From positions 52,707,001 to 52,771,000 of the forward strand of contig CM074855.1 of NCBI GenBank assembly GCA_037501455.1: a stretch of 64,000 bases of DNA, written 5' to 3'. The notes below the pieces were generated by a model. That model was not told where the DNA came from. It searched no databases and saw nothing but the letters and a program-made list of their open reading frames with translations. The stretch comes from Lantana camara. Taxonomy: Eukaryota; Streptophyta; Magnoliopsida; Lamiales; Verbenaceae. Positions within the stretch are counted from its first letter, which is position 1; every line of letters begins with the position of its first letter. The translations under genes were made by a program, and so were the position numbers. This document shows, piece after piece, positions 1 through 10,902 of the stretch.

Positions 1-844
1 ATTTAGATAACAACATTAATTTACCGTCAGCTCCTTCGCTCGCTTTGATGTTACAGGGAATGCACCGAAAGTATACAAAAGAGTTTGGGAGTCATGGTTT
101 TCTTGATGGGGTTATGCTTCGAAAGTGAGGATCCGGAATAAAAGGTTTGAATTGTGGAATGATTTACAAGTTCTAAGGAGATTAATGAACATTTGAAGAG
201 GTGAAGTTGGGGGTATGATGTTTAACCACCACAAGATTAACATATACCTCATGTCGTATGGAAGGTTAGATAATTGGACTCCACGGGACTGTCTAAACTG
301 AGGAATGGAAGGAAAGAGGCCTTGGAGATAGTAAATTCGAGAATTTAGTCAACAAGGAAGGAAAATCCTTGAGTTTAAGGTAAAATAGGTTGTCGGCAAA
401 TCAATAACAAGGGTAGCTAAGGAAGAATTTCAAGTAAATTGATCCGGCAGAAGTTAAGCAGTGCAGGAAGAAGAGGAAAGTAACTCAAATGATTCGGCTC
501 AAGATCAAAATTTAGGGATTAAGTTTCGGGATGAATTGTGACATTTTCGATCTTGGAACAAGATTTGGATTAACATGGGAAAATTAAGAAATTGGGCCAT
601 TTTGGGCTTCTAAAGATGATAAATTGGAAGGATTGAACAACGAGGTAATTGATGTAGATCTACAAGAATTGAGATATTTGGATTTCGGGTTAAGAAGGCA
701 GTCGGATGGGAAGAGTAAAGAGAACAACTAATATGGAGATTGCTAGTTCGTGGCAAATCAAAGTACTAAAGATTCTATCTTTGGTTAAATTGAGTTGAAT
801 TTTGGATCCAAGATGAGTTGATGAGTTACTATATAGTGAGGTTA
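1..844. other. unassigned AT-rich sequence, probably transposon interior
   Basis: I see no convincing coding sequence, RNA gene or element boundary here. The stretch runs into the subterminal repeats of the CACTA end to its right, so it may be the interior of that transposon. It may equally be retroelement DNA carried inside it or nested in it. Its purine-rich, gag-free composition resembles the non-coding internal parts of the gypsy elements elsewhere in the window, but I could not align it to any of them by eye. Confidence 0.35.
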
Positions 845-1239
845 AACTTGACAGGTTAAATATTAGGAGATGCACGTCAGCGTCACCATATCCGTACTTA
901 TTATCACACTTGAAAACGTCATAATAGTTTAAAAATGAGACAAAGAAACGCGTCACAATAAACACGTTTATTATGAGGCTAACAAGCGTCACAATAGAAG
1001 GATATTGAGACGCTTTAACGTGCCTCCTAAAAAGGTAGTTAAGGTTGTTAAAATTTCAAATGAGACGCCGCCAGTCATCACAATAGCCAGGATGTTGAGA
1101 TGCCGAATCCCTTCACTATAAGATATTGCAACGCCGGAATAGCCGACACCTTTGGTCGGCATCACAACAGCGAATGCGTCGCAATATCTACTTGTAGTGA
1201 CGACTTTGAGCGTCACAAAATCTTGATTTTCCTGTAGTG
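845..1239 (-). mobile_element. CACTA (En/Spm-type) transposon terminus with subterminal repeats
   Basis: Read on the minus strand, the sequence begins CACTACAGGAAAATC at 1239, the classic terminus of plant CACTA transposons. The next 390 bp hold about eight degenerate copies of GCGTCACAATA, for example near 880, 950, 990, 1165 and 1210, and a few TTGAGACGC copies. Subterminal repeats like these bind the element's own transposase in En/Spm. Only this end is in the window; the other end and any transposase lie to the left. The bases after 1239 are GAG, the expected length for the 3-bp target duplication, but the partner copy is outside. The element interrupts a gypsy LTR. Confidence 0.7.
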
Positions 1240-2034
1240 GAGAATCCAAAAATGGACTTACCTCTTGATTTGGAGAAGAAATGGTGGAGTAGATCTCTAA
1301 AAATCCCACTTTGAGCCCAAACCCTTCTTTCATCCTCCCTTTCTTCTTGGTGCTGCACTTGGAGAAGCTTTTCTCTTCTTTTGAGGGATGAGTCCGAAAT
1401 GGGGGGTGTGGGAGAGAATGAGGGATGGATAGATACATATAATTCAAAGTTGGGGCTAAATTGGGTGTTAGAAGGGGTCCACAAGCAAGAATGGTCAACA
1501 AAAGGGTGCCCTTGGTGCAAGGTGCTCGTTCCGGGCGAAAAAGGGGAAATCAAATGGGCTTAGAAAAATATGAATCTTGATTCCTTGGCTTGATTTCTTT
1601 GTTACAAGTCCAACGCATCTTCCGGAATTCGAATCCGAATTCCCGAGCTCAAGTTATGCCTTCCGGAACACAAGGTGCGCTAAAGCTAGTTAGGCCCTTA
1701 TGTCCCTAACACATAAAACGGTTCCAAAAACCGTATCAAATGAACTCAAAAACAAGTAACGAGCATAAAGACACACTCAAACACGTATTATTCATGCATA
1801 GCACATAGTCACAAAAATAAAAAAACGAAAACAGACACAAACTGAGGAAGAACGAAGGAAAGAGGGCAAATACGTACAAATAGATCACATAAGGTTCAAA
1901 TAAAAGTCATATAATTCAAATACATCACATAAGGAGTATAATAAACATATAATTCACGTAATTAAATAATTAAAAGCGCACGTAGCTCTCTCGTGAAAGC
2001 GTACCTGGAATGGCCGGACGAGCGGGATGTTACA
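1240..2034 (-). mobile_element. GYP-G: Ty3/gypsy LTR, 5' part only
   Basis: On the minus strand an LTR starts at 2034 with TGTAACATCCCGCTCGTCC, the same opening as GYP-F at 4979, and runs 795 bp until the CACTA insertion cuts it. The block at about 1575-1700 (a tract containing GAATTCGAATCCGAATTC, then CCGAGCTCAAG and GTGCGCTAA) also occurs at a similar distance from the start in the array LTRs and in GYP-E, D and D2. The LTR sits in the internal region of COP-1, and TTAAT (2035-2039) would be its target duplication. Its 3' end and any internal domain are outside the window or displaced by the CACTA element. Confidence 0.65.
1624..1643 (-). repeat. LTR stem-loop of GYP-G
   Basis: Perfect inverted repeat with arms GGAATTCG and CGAATTCC around AATC. 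It lies about 400 nt from the LTR start and is the counterpart of the hairpins at 8965, 43839, 47168 and 61298 in other families. Confidence 0.6.
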
Positions 2035-3593
2035 TTAATTATTTAAAATAATTAATCAGGAAACTAAGAGTTAATAAGTTATACTAATTACCCCACGACT
2101 CGTGAGACAGCAATTAGTTTCACTTATTAAGTCTTAAATCCTATTGATGGAATGCTAGGAATCTTATTACCATGATAAAACACCTATTTATTCGAATTTT
2201 GCTCAATATTTAAATGGGATTTTCGAATGACCTCACCAACATATAATGTTATCCAAATTTTAATTGTCTTGTTAATGCAGTTTCACATAAAGTGCATCAC
2301 AGATTCAATTAGCAGATAAGATGTCCTAGCATGAAACTAATTATGTGATGATCATGGGTATCCTATCTTATATGCAATTATGGGAGCCACTCCATAATCA
2401 CTAGTTCTAACATTCATGCCACATAAGATAATTCATATCACATAGGGGTGCAGAATTTAATGGAAAAACGCCTTATCTATTACATTTAATAGAAACCCAC
2501 CTAAACATTTTGAGGGATCTTCTTATAGCCACCGTTCTTCAAGTGCTCCTTGTAGATCCTTCTTATTCCATGGGTGTTTGTCTCCAAAATGAAAATAAAA
2601 ACCTCACTTCCTAAGTTCTACTCTCTTTACATATAGTAATATGACTCAATTTTCATATTGACAATAGACAAGTACACGGGGCATACCCCGACCCAAAAAC
2701 AATAATAAGGAAAGCCACATAATAAACACATAACAGTACGCACATAAGTAGGGCTCCAACACCAATTGAAAACACGTAACTATGGGGCTCCGCCCTAATT
2801 GAAATCATCCATGTGCAGAATTTAAAACCATACATAAGACTAACCCATGATCACCTAAACTAGCATGCTTCCGCTTGAATTTAAATTTACCAATTAAATT
2901 TAAAATTCCCTTGACTTCAAGTTATAGCTAACTTGAGTAATTTGAATACAGTTCATTATTCAAAAATTTATTCAAAATCGAATCACCTGACCTAGACAAA
3001 ACAACAATTAATTCAAAATTAAATTGTTGTCTAAAATATCATTCAAAGTGATATTTATTATTTTCTTGAAAAATAGAACTTGAATTTAATTCATAAAATT
3101 CCAAATTTTATAATTATTTTAAATAAATAATTTTATAAAATTAAAATAAAAAATTTAAAATCAAATCAGATTTTACAAAACGGGATTTTAACGAAACCGA
3201 AAACACGATACGAGAAAGGCGTCCCGTGACAACCCGCGCGGGACAGCCTGCAAGCACGCGCACAAGCGCAAGGCCGGGGCGGGAGTAGACAAAGTTGGGC
3301 GGCAGCATTAAAACACGCAAGGCCGAGCGCGATAGCCAGTTCCGGAATCGTTTCGTAATTTCCAAAATTCCAATTTCATTTCGAATTAAAACAGTTCTAA
3401 ATAATCTGAATTTAAACAGCTTAAAACCAGATTAATCAGGAGATAATTTTCACAAAATTTTCAAGAAACAATTTTGATTCGGCAACTTCGTATTTCAAAC
3501 AAAAAACCATGAATACGCAACATATACTCAAATTCAAGAATTTTCATCAAAATTCATAAAGTAGTAAAGAGACAATACGAACGTTGCAAGGTG
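2035..3593 (-). mobile_element. COP-1 internal region: long non-coding leader of a Ty1/copia element
   Basis: The primer site at 3594-3605 and the LTR end at 3608 make this the beginning of the internal domain of a minus-strand copia element. The first 1.5 kb is AT-rich with a GC-rich patch at about 3180-3340 and has no gag or pol that I can read. A long untranslated leader is usual in large plant copia elements of the SIRE/Angela type. The region stops at 2034, where GYP-G inserted. The rest of the element should continue to the left of GYP-G, outside the window. No frame longer than about 75 codons occurs on the sense strand. Confidence 0.55.
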
Positions 3594-3605
3594 ACTCTGA
3601 TACCA
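3594..3605 (-). other. COP-1 primer binding site (tRNA-iMet)
   Basis: The minus-strand sequence TGGTATCAGAGT lies 2 nt after the LTR end at 3608. It matches the 3' end complement of plant initiator tRNA-Met (TGGTATCAGAGC) except for the last base. It fixes both the orientation of the element and the LTR boundary. Confidence 0.8.
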
Positions 3606-4369
3606 CTTGTTGGAAAGCACGAAAGAGTTGATCAGCGGAAGTTTAAAATTTTTCCACAAGTTTAATCGTTGTCTTGCAATTTTCTTACTATAACGTTGGG
3701 AAAAACAAGAAACTCACTTTAATTGAAGGTTTCTTGTGATGTTGTTACAGCCTAACAAACACCCTTCAAGCAGAAAGTCCCTCGAACTGTCCTTCGATTT
3801 AGACTCCAAAGTAGAAGGCCTCCAAAGCGTATCCACACCAGTCTTAGAACACAATCAAGCAAGTGAGAATGCTAGTTCTATAGCTTTTGTTAATGGCTAG
3901 GATAATTTTTGCTTTGAAAACTTTTCTTTTAATTTTTCTCAAAAACTTAACACTTCGTGAGTGTTGGTCTAAATGATAAGTGAAGCACCATCCTTAGTAT
4001 TTATACTAGTTTGGTTTGAACCCCTAGGGTTTCCAAGAACCAATTGGATTGCTTTCTTGCTCACTAATTAACTAATTTAATTATTGATTTAATTGGAGAA
4101 AATAAGTTCCTAACTTGTTCTCCAAGTCTTGCAAGAATATTCTTCTCTCTCCTACAATAGGAAGTTGGACTTTTCAACTTTCTTAAAGTTAAAATCAATG
4201 TTCAATAAATAAATTAATTCCCAATCAATTATTTATTGGGTTAAGCTTATTTGAGAATAGTCTTAACAATTAATTCAAAATTAATTAAAAGACCAAAATT
4301 AATTAATTACAATTTAATTAATTAATTCTAGAAAAGAATTCACATATGAAGCAAACACACGCCCAAAGC

Positions 4370-4465
4370 CACGTGCATGCCACGTGTACACGACACGTGG
4401 CAGCCACGCAGGGTTGCGTGACAAATGGCAGCCACGTGTCTTTGACACGTGGCAATGCCCACGTG
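4370..4465. promoter_or_regulatory. G-box (CACGTG) cluster in the COP-1 LTR
   Basis: Six exact CACGTG palindromes occur in 96 bp, starting at 4370, 4381, 4394, 4433, 4446 and 4460. Several have the ABRE form ACGTGGC/ACGTGTC. CACGTG is the core bound by plant bZIP and bHLH factors in abscisic-acid, stress and light responses. The cluster sits in the LTR, where plant retroelement promoters lie, and is repeated in COP-3 (five sites) and more weakly in COP-2. A role as the element's inducible enhancer is inferred. Confidence 0.65.
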
Positions 4466-4611
4466 TTTTGCTCCATTTTGATCCTCTGTTAATCATATTA
4501 ACATCCTACCATAACCCTCGTGTTCTGGCATTTGTGTGTGACCATTTAGGTTCATTATTCGATTAGCAGTGACATCAATTAATTAATTCCCTAATTAATT
4601 AATCACTTCAC

Positions 4612-4616
4612 AGATC
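4612..4616. repeat. target-site duplication AGATC, left copy (GYP-E)
   Basis: AGATC precedes the GYP-E terminus TGTAGCACC and occurs again at 47550-47554, directly after the other terminus GGCGTTACA. The copia LTR continues on both outer sides, so the whole of 4617-47549 is one insertion. Confidence 0.8.
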
Positions 4617-4978
4617 TGTAGCACCTCAAACGGAAGACACCACATCCCCCGCACTATAACCTAAACTCGGTTACGAAATGGGAAGTCCGGACCCGAATCT
4701 GAATCATAGCGAACGGGAGACCACTCACACACTATGCTGGGCGGGACTAAAACTCCGAAACCAAATAAGTAATTATCTGAAATTAAATTCACGTGCGGAA
4801 GCAAATCATAAGTTCAATTAAAACATAAGCAGCAAGTGACGGGTTCAACTATTCCTATAAGCCTGTCCCGAATATCAAAAAGTACCATTAATATTTCATA
4901 CATTCAATGCATAACTCAATCAATTACAATATGGGTGTAGTGTGACTCGGACTAGACCAAAAGACTTAACAGACTCAA
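4617..4978 (-). mobile_element. GYP-E 3' LTR fragment (terminal 362 bp)
   Basis: On the plus strand the fragment starts TGTAGCACCTC and contains the module shared by gypsy LTR 3' ends in this window: CACATCCCCCGCACTAT, ATAGCGAACGGGAGAC and a GGCGGGACTA segment. It is therefore the 3' end of a minus-strand LTR. At 4978 GYP-F begins. The last 115 bp overlap the start of the other GYP-E fragment at 44420 with about six differences. This suggests the two fragments are the two diverged LTRs of one element rather than one split LTR. Confidence 0.7.
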
Positions 4979-5264
4979 TGTAACATCCCGCTCGTCCGAT
5001 TTATAAGGTACGCCACGTTTAAACCTTTTAATGTGTTTAATTGTGTGATTTTATATTTTTCGTGGCCCTAATTTTGAAATCTTTTAGAGTTTAGGGCCCC
5101 TTTGCAATTTTCTCTTTTAGGGGTTTCTCGGTCATTTATCGTTCGAATGAGATTTTGACTATTTTGACCCATTCAACGCGTTCGGGGCATCGAGACGAGT
5201 CTGTAGACTCTGAGTTTGCCCTATTCTGACGTCGTTTGCCCCTTCTACCGTTCGTTTTTCGCGT

Positions 5265-5294
5265 GAGGACCCGGGATAAAACACCCGGACCCTC
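5265..5294 (+). repeat. imperfect inverted repeat in GYP-F LTR
   Basis: Arms GAGGACCCGGG and CCCGGACCCTC (9 of 11 paired) flank an 8-nt A-rich loop, about 290 nt from the LTR start. A CT microsatellite follows at about 5320-5351. It may be the GYP-F counterpart of the LTR stem-loop seen in other families, but the sequence is unrelated. Confidence 0.4.
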
Positions 5295-5478
5295 GTTTTT
5301 CGAGCAAACAGTCAGCTGCTCTCTCTCTCTCTTCTCCCGCTCTCTCTCTCTACGTGATACACACACACTCAAGGTGTGAAAACACACAATACTCAAATTT
5401 GCCCGTTTCTCGAAGGATTTCGACGAATCAATAGTCCATTTCGATGAGCTCGACGACGCGGTCACAACCGTACCAAGA

Positions 5479-5483
5479 TCTCA
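5479..5483. repeat. target-site duplication TCTCA, left copy (tandem array)
   Basis: TCTCA lies directly before TGTAGCACCCC at 5484 and again at 31419-31423, directly after GCGTTACA. It brackets the entire four-LTR array. Confidence 0.85.
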
Positions 5484-7580
5484 TGTAGCACCCCGCACGT
5501 GAGGCCCCACATCCCCCGCACTATGGCTCAACACGAGTAACGAAACAGTAACTCCGCACCCGTATCAAACCATAGCGAACGGGAGACAAACATAAAAACT
5601 TTCCTAAGCCAGGCGGAGCTAGACCCTGCAATGAAAACCAATCCACAAAGTATAATGCATAACAAAGCCAAAGTTCAAACATACCAACCATAAGTAGAAT
5701 TTGGGCTCTTCAGGCCTCTTTTAAACAATAACAAAACCCAGTAAGACAATTCAATGACAGTTACATAAATATTCAAGTTCATGAACTGCAGAATCAATTT
5801 GAACAGAAATCCTAATACATGAATGAGTGCAGAGACTCTCCTAACCTAACTCGATCAACTTAAAACTCCAACACCTCCGCCTAGCTCGAAACTCCAAAGT
5901 CAATCCTGCACACTAAAAGATTAGGGAGGGAGAGGGTCAGTCTCTAGAAGACTGAGTGAGCAGGAGCGATATACATATATAAAAACATGCACATGCAAGT
6001 CATAAATTCCGAACAAGGTTTTTATTTGAAATTACTTCCCTAAAAAGGTAAGAGAATGATTAATCAATGCTCGGATTTTATGACTAAACATATTAAATTC
6101 ATTACATTCATAAATCATACATAAATATAAGGCTCGGCGAGTGAGCGTGCACAATCTCCAACCAAACTCCGATCGTGTACGACAAATATCATTAATATGT
6201 TGATTAGGTGTTCATGCGATATATCATAATACATGCAGACCATATATCATAAATCATATTCGTTTGGGCAATCCGTGTCCCGGCCTTCCCGTACGGTGCA
6301 TAATCATACATAAACATAACATAACATAAATCAGTTCCAACCTTCTTCCTCCGGGTGGAGGACGGGCTTGCAAGACCCAACCACCTCAATCATAGGCCAA
6401 TGGGGTTTCATGACTCCCCCAAGGGCACTCAGCTCCCATTCCCGGCTAAACCTCCTAGCGAGGGCCGGTATCACCGTAGTTTGGTTGGGACTAGTATATG
6501 GGATCCCCGTCAGCCCTTGCTTCCTCGGTTAGCCACATATACTAAGTCCCGGGGCCCGTACAATCAGAAATCAGAAATGTGTCTCACCAAACAATCAATT
6601 CATAAGTACATATCATAATTCATAAATCATTTGAAAAGGGTTTATTCGATCAATACATACTATAAGAAATCATACCTTACCGTGTAATTCGACATATGCT
6701 ATATACGTACCTCTCCGTGTCATCCTATCCCGTAGCTAGCATGAAGACACACGGTTTGGAGCATAGCCTCATTACAAAACCATTTTTAAGCTTATATACG
6801 CTCATACATATAATTCAGAAGAATTTACTCGATAACTTCATTTGAAAACCATATATATATAATCATAAGGTTTTTGGCCAAAGCTTTTCACATAAGGGTT
6901 GTAGGGTTTGTTATATAGCTAAAACGAAAATTACCCTCACCCGAACCGTGATGAAACAAGGAACGGGTTAACAAGTGCTCGAAGGATCAAGATCTCTCCA
7001 CCCTGGAGATAAACTGTATCAAAGACAACATGACGTGATGGTGAGACTCGAGACTTCAATGAACCATATATGACGCACGGTAATGAAGTGAATATGAAAT
7101 GAATGCATATATGATTATGTTATATCATAAAAACGTTCATGTGCACTCTTAATGCAATTAAGGCATATAACAAGCCATTCATTCAAATACTTTCAAGAAA
7201 TGAAGGTATCATACTCATTTATTTCATATCCTTCATAATTCTTAGCAATATCTTACAAAATCTTAGAACCATAATCATATTATACCTTCAAACATGTTTA
7301 CATTGAGTATGATACACAAAAAGGCAAAGAACATCACTTAAGACATCAAAAGAATGCAAGAATGTACTTAATATTTCATATGGAAGCATTTAAGCCACGT
7401 CAAAGCAATTCCCTAAAAGCATACTTTAAACCTCATCCAAATATCATGAAATTGCACCATAATGCTCCCAACATATAGCAAAACAAGTTCATAGTTCAAC
7501 ACGAAAGGAGATAAAATCATTAAGGAGGTGAAACGAATCAAATATCGAAAAGGAAGCAACACGGACTGCGCAGGGGAAGG

Positions 7581-7702
7581 GACACGGGGGTGTCACCTTC
7601 CTTAGCCAAACTGAGCCACGACCGTGGCTCAGTACAGACCTTACCAGAGGGTGTGACACGCCCGTGTCTCACTCTTATGAGTAAATGAGACACGGGGGTG
7701 TC
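7581..7702. repeat. mid-LTR palindrome cluster (array family)
   Basis: Four palindromes occur in 122 bp. 7581-7594 and 7689-7702 have arms GACAC/GTGTC. 7610-7633 is a perfect palindrome with 11-bp arms (core arms GAGCCACG/CGTGGCTC) around AC. 7655-7668 has arms GACACG/CGTGTC around CC. Equivalent clusters are at 14881-15002, 22175-22296 and 29469-29590. They lie about 1.83-1.95 kb from the LTR start. Other gypsy families in the window have clusters of the same design with different stems. Confidence 0.75.
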
Positions 7703-8964
7703 ACGGTACAGAACCAAAACCGTTCACAAGCTAAACCGGCAAAAACTGATCCCTTACAAACTCAAACCAAAAGCGTACCAAACCAACTCCAAATGCCCTG
7801 AAACTTAATATACAGCATATTTGTCATGTTATGAACATTTTTAATTTAGAGTGTAAATGCTAAATCACACGTTAAGACCATCGAATCCATGCAACAAAAC
7901 TGGGACCCCAAAATCGCACATATGAGCCCTAATGATTCTATCATGCCTTGATCAAGTACTTAGGGGTTGAATTTGGATCTGAAACTTTGGGTAATGCATG
8001 CTAACATACTAAACTACTAATATACATCATATATATGCAAAATGGTACAATTTAAAGCACATTAGAATGACCAACAAGTTACCAAACACAACAGCCACAA
8101 GTCTGTCATGAAGCATGCATAAAAACAGGCCATGTACTTCGGTTTTGAGGCTTCAAATGGATCCAAATACTTAAAACATGAATGCTAACATATAGAACAA
8201 TGAGTGCAAATCAACTCCATGCAATTGCACACGAAATGGAGACCATTTGATCAAGCAACAACACCAAATTTCACACAGCAGTTCGAAAAACAGGGGAATC
8301 AATTTGATCATCATGTTTGGAGCTCCATATCTCATAATTTCATAAAAGGGTCAAGAGATAAAATCCTCCTAATATCATATACTATCAGTTAGGAAAGAAA
8401 TGGGTCAAGAAACAAGTTCATATGATCATGTATAAGCAAGAAAATCAGCTATACAAGCAAACAAGATCATAAGAGCAAATTTCCCCAAAAACTCTATTCA
8501 TGCTCTTAGCCCAAACCCTAACCAAATCTGATCCAAATCATGAATTAAGGAGATGAAATCAAGTATCATAGAGTAGAGAAGACATAAATATTCATACCTT
8601 AAAGATTTGAGAGAGAAAGGTGGTGGTTTCAGCTCCAAAACCACAAAAATGGCCAAGGTTTTCTCTCTTCTCCTCTTCTTCTCTCTCTCGTTTCAGTTGC
8701 AGCTGGAAAGTGAGGGTTTGGTTCGGTTTTTTCAGCTTAAAGGGAAGAGAAAGGGGTTAATTCAAGGTACAAGAGTCATGGTTAAGGTATGGTTAGGTTA
8801 AGTTAAGTATAAAGGGTCCCACCATGAAGACTAGTCCACGAAAGGAGCTCTTCTTGCACGAGTTGTCCGTTACGGTTGGATTTCGGAGGTCTTAATGATT
8901 TCAAAAAGGTATGAGGCTTGTTCCATTGTCTCCGAATCGTCGATACGAAGGCAACGGAGGTGTC

Positions 8965-8984
8965 GGAATTCGAATCCGAATTCC
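8965..8984 (-). repeat. LTR stem-loop (array family)
   Basis: Perfect inverted repeat with arms GGAATTCG and CGAATTCC around AATC, about 550 nt from the LTR start. Copies lie at 16265-16284, 23559-23578 (outer pair broken by G to A) and 30853-30872. It is followed on the plus strand by CGAGCTCAAG, conserved in all families that have this hairpin. Confidence 0.6.
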
Positions 8985-9527
8985 CGAGCTCAAGATATCA
9001 CGTACGGAACCAAGGGTGCACTAATTGCTCGTTAGCCCCCGATTTGGTTCCACAACTCAAATTAAATCCGTTAACACGTCAAATGAATCCGAAAACGTAA
9101 ACCGAGCACATAGGCATATTCATAACACACATATTTACGATATACTAAATTTTCATACCAATCCGATATCATTACATATAAGAATGAAGCACAAATAAAA
9201 CACTCACGCGCAAGAACGAATTAACATTGTTATAAATGAATTACTAAAACTTAAATTCCATTTTAAATAAATTAAACAAACTAATAACAAGTTAAAATTA
9301 ATTAACGAAATTACCGAAACAGTTAAGGTAACGTGAAACCTCAATTAAGAAATTAAACACTAAATATCAAAGTAAAAGAAAATGAATTACTTAAAATAAC
9401 CATAGTCTGTAGTTTAAATCAAATACAAACACTTATAAACAATTAATCATGTAATTAAATAATTAAATTGCGCAATTTATGAACAAATACGCCACATTAT
9501 TTAAAACTGAAAAACTGGGGCGTTACA

Positions 9528-9545
9528 ATCTCTCCCCCTTAAAAA
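9528..9545 (-). other. polypurine tract of the array element
   Basis: Minus strand TTTTTAAGGGGGAGAGAT directly abuts the LTR start TGTAACG at 9527. Copies are at 16828-16845 and 24122-24139. It marks the plus-strand primer and hence the internal-to-3'-LTR junction. Confidence 0.8.
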
Positions 9546-9563
9546 GAATCCGTCCTCGGATTC
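9546..9563 (-). repeat. hairpin touching the polypurine tract (array family)
   Basis: Perfect 7-bp arms GAATCCG/CGGATTC with a 4-nt loop. Copies are at 16846-16863 and 24140-24157. GYP-D2 has the same hairpin with a shorter stem. TRGAG and GYP-H have a hairpin of unrelated sequence in the same place. Confidence 0.65.
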
Positions 9564-9586
9564 ACACACGCCTGAAAACAAACAAT

Positions 9587-9775
9587 GAGAGATTCCCCGT
9601 CTCTCACAAGCAACAAGGAGAGAGCCCCGTCTCTCGAGCAGCAATGAGAGAACCCCGTCTCTCCAACAACAATGAGAGAACCCCGTCTCTCCAACAACAA
9701 TGAGAGAACCCCGTCTCTCGCAAGCAAAGAGAGTACCCCGTCTCTCAAACAAAAATAAGAGAATCCCCGTCTCTT
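9587..9775 (-). repeat. hairpin array upstream of the polypurine tract, copy 1
   Basis: Seven units of about 27 bp, each an inverted repeat GAGAGA...TCTCTC around CCCCG (plus strand), separated by A/C-rich spacers such as CAACAACAAT. The last unit has A and T at the outer positions instead of G and C (AAGAGA...TCTCTT), so pairing is kept. Units 3 to 5 are almost identical, suggesting recent local duplication. The array lies 60-250 nt inside the 3' LTR. Confidence 0.75.
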
Positions 9776-10844
9776 AACCGAAAATAAAGCAAGGAAGTCT
9801 CCAATACTCCCAAGCAACTCACGCGAAACCAAATTTAAAATCACGTAAGGCACTCATAGCAAGTAATAAATATCACTCCTATTGATTTCAATTACTCCAA
9901 GTAATTTACCACAGTACGAGATCAAAGCTCCTAATAAAAAAAATTGGGTAGGTTAAATCTGCATGGATGCATGTATCATGAATGCTATAAGTACCGTTCA
10001 CCGTAGTTGCAAAAATTTAAGTTGTGAATTGTCGCTGTCCAAGGTATGCTCTGTCCTGAATGTAGTTCAGTGCCCAGCTTGTCTTGAACCTCTTCAGGGT
10101 TCCCCGGTGAAACGATTGATGAATTCCTTAAAGATTATATCCTTAGATCCTTTCTAACTTGTACTGCTACCTAACTTCTTCAATCCTTATCCAAATCGGT
10201 GCTTAACATATCCCCGAGGATCACTACTCTGAGCAAACTTGAAGATTCAATCCCAACCTTACGATTTATTCTTATAGTCTCTCTCAACACAAATCTTTTC
10301 CCACCTTCCGTTCCCATTGTCCGTTCATTCCCTTTCGATCCCCCTCAAAGTTATATTTGATAACTGGTCCCAAATTTCCTTCACCGAAGATGGAAGGTTC
10401 TTGATGATTCTTGAAATTTGAGACCAATACTCCAATTATCAACCCTTTTTCCATTTGGTCTCTACTTAAGCTTCCTTGTAGGTTACCGTTGATATAACTA
10501 ATAACTTATAACTAATAACTCGATGATATTATCCTGGACCCCTTCATACTTCGTTGAATAAATCTGGACCGACACCATCCCCGTATGTGATAGCTTGATT
10601 CGATTTTCCCCCGTGTTAATACTAGCTTAGAAATCCATAGAAACCCTCTTATGATTCCATTACCTCCAGAGCAGAATTCCATACGTAGCTTCCCTCTTAA
10701 TAACTTAACCATAACCACCATCTTATTCATTCCTAATCTCCACCCTCAGGACTTCCAGATTCTCCTTAGTTTGCATCCCCGTCATTACTCCTAACATATT
10801 CATTCGAACACCACTCCCATCCTCCAATTCACCTCTCGGTCGTG

Positions 10845-10855
10845 CTCTCCCCCTT

Positions 10856-10858
<3 letters not shown>
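10845..10858 (-). other. internal polypurine-like tract
   Basis: Minus strand TTTAAGGGGGAGAG repeats the core of the real polypurine tract (TTAAGGGGGAGAG) 1.3 kb inside the element. Copies are at 18145-18158 and 25439-25452. GYP-D2 keeps it at 63450-63463. It could be a central plus-strand primer or the relic of an older 3' end. Confidence 0.5.

Positions 10859-10899
<41 letters not shown>
10859..10899. repeat. poly(T) tract, 41 nt (A-tract in sense)
   Basis: An uninterrupted T run in internal domain 1. The same site is 35 T in domain 3 (25453-25487) and is broken by an A about every eight bases in domain 2 (18159-18194). GYP-D2 has only TTTT there. It is a slippage-prone site directly upstream, in sense, of the internal polypurine-like tract. 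Confidence 0.8.

Positions 10900-10902
<3 letters not shown>

Larger units (their letters stand above)
3608..4616 (-). mobile_element. COP-1 5' LTR, 3' half
   Basis: Plus-strand TGTTGGAAAGCACG at 3608 is the reverse of a copia LTR 3' end (...CCAACA). The body matches the LTRs of COP-2 (49080-51409) and COP-3 (56069-58024) in order: the AAATTT-rich end with GCGGAA, a CACGTG cluster, then TGTGTGACC..CTAGGTTC and AGCAGTGA followed by AATTAATTAATT blocks. At 4616 homology to COP-2 and COP-3 stops, because GYP-E inserted there. It resumes at 47550, 43 kb away. Joined, the LTR is about 2.0 kb, similar to its relatives. Confidence 0.8.
4979..5483 (+). mobile_element. GYP-F LTR, first piece
   Basis: Plus-strand gypsy LTR starting TGTAACATCCCGCTCGTCC, nearly identical to the start of GYP-G. 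It is split at 5483 by the tandem array (duplication TCTCA) and resumes at 31424. It is split again at 33426 by TRGAG and ends at 41248 with GGTGTTACA, followed by a primer site. Joined length is about 3.76 kb. CTCAA at 4974-4978 would be its left target duplication; the right copy is lost. Confidence 0.75.
5484..9527 (-). mobile_element. array LTR 1 (outermost 3' LTR)
   Basis: 4044 bp, on the minus strand from TGTAACGCCCCAG at 9527 to GGTGCTACA at 5484. Landmarks in sense order are: the LTR stem-loop at 8965-8984, a GA-rich tract at about 8645-8690, the palindrome cluster at 7610-7702 and 7581-7594, and the conserved 3' module with CCGTTCGCTATGG and GTGCGGGGGATGTGG at 5500-5600. Variants private to this copy include GATTAGGG near 5921 (GATTGGGG in the others) and an A in place of G in GGTGCACTAA near 9018. 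No coding sequence is seen; short open frames are not kept by any coding constraint I can detect. Confidence 0.85.

Noticed and set aside
8511..8523. Telomere-like AAACCCTAA in the array LTR
   Set aside because: A single telobox-like word per LTR, not a repeat run; such words are common in plant DNA and give no sign of telomeric origin.
8607..8801. Plus-strand 64-codon frame with a hydrophobic start, kept in all four array LTRs
   Set aside because: It is antisense to the element and made of a CT-rich tract; the copies are nearly identical DNA, so conservation carries no information, and the internal ATG is lost in LTR 4.
9587..9775. Regularly spaced short repeats resembling a CRISPR array
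   Set aside because: Units are about 27 bp with near-identical short spacers, the context is a plant retrotransposon, and the same array recurs at the same place in several element families. It is a hairpin array of the element.
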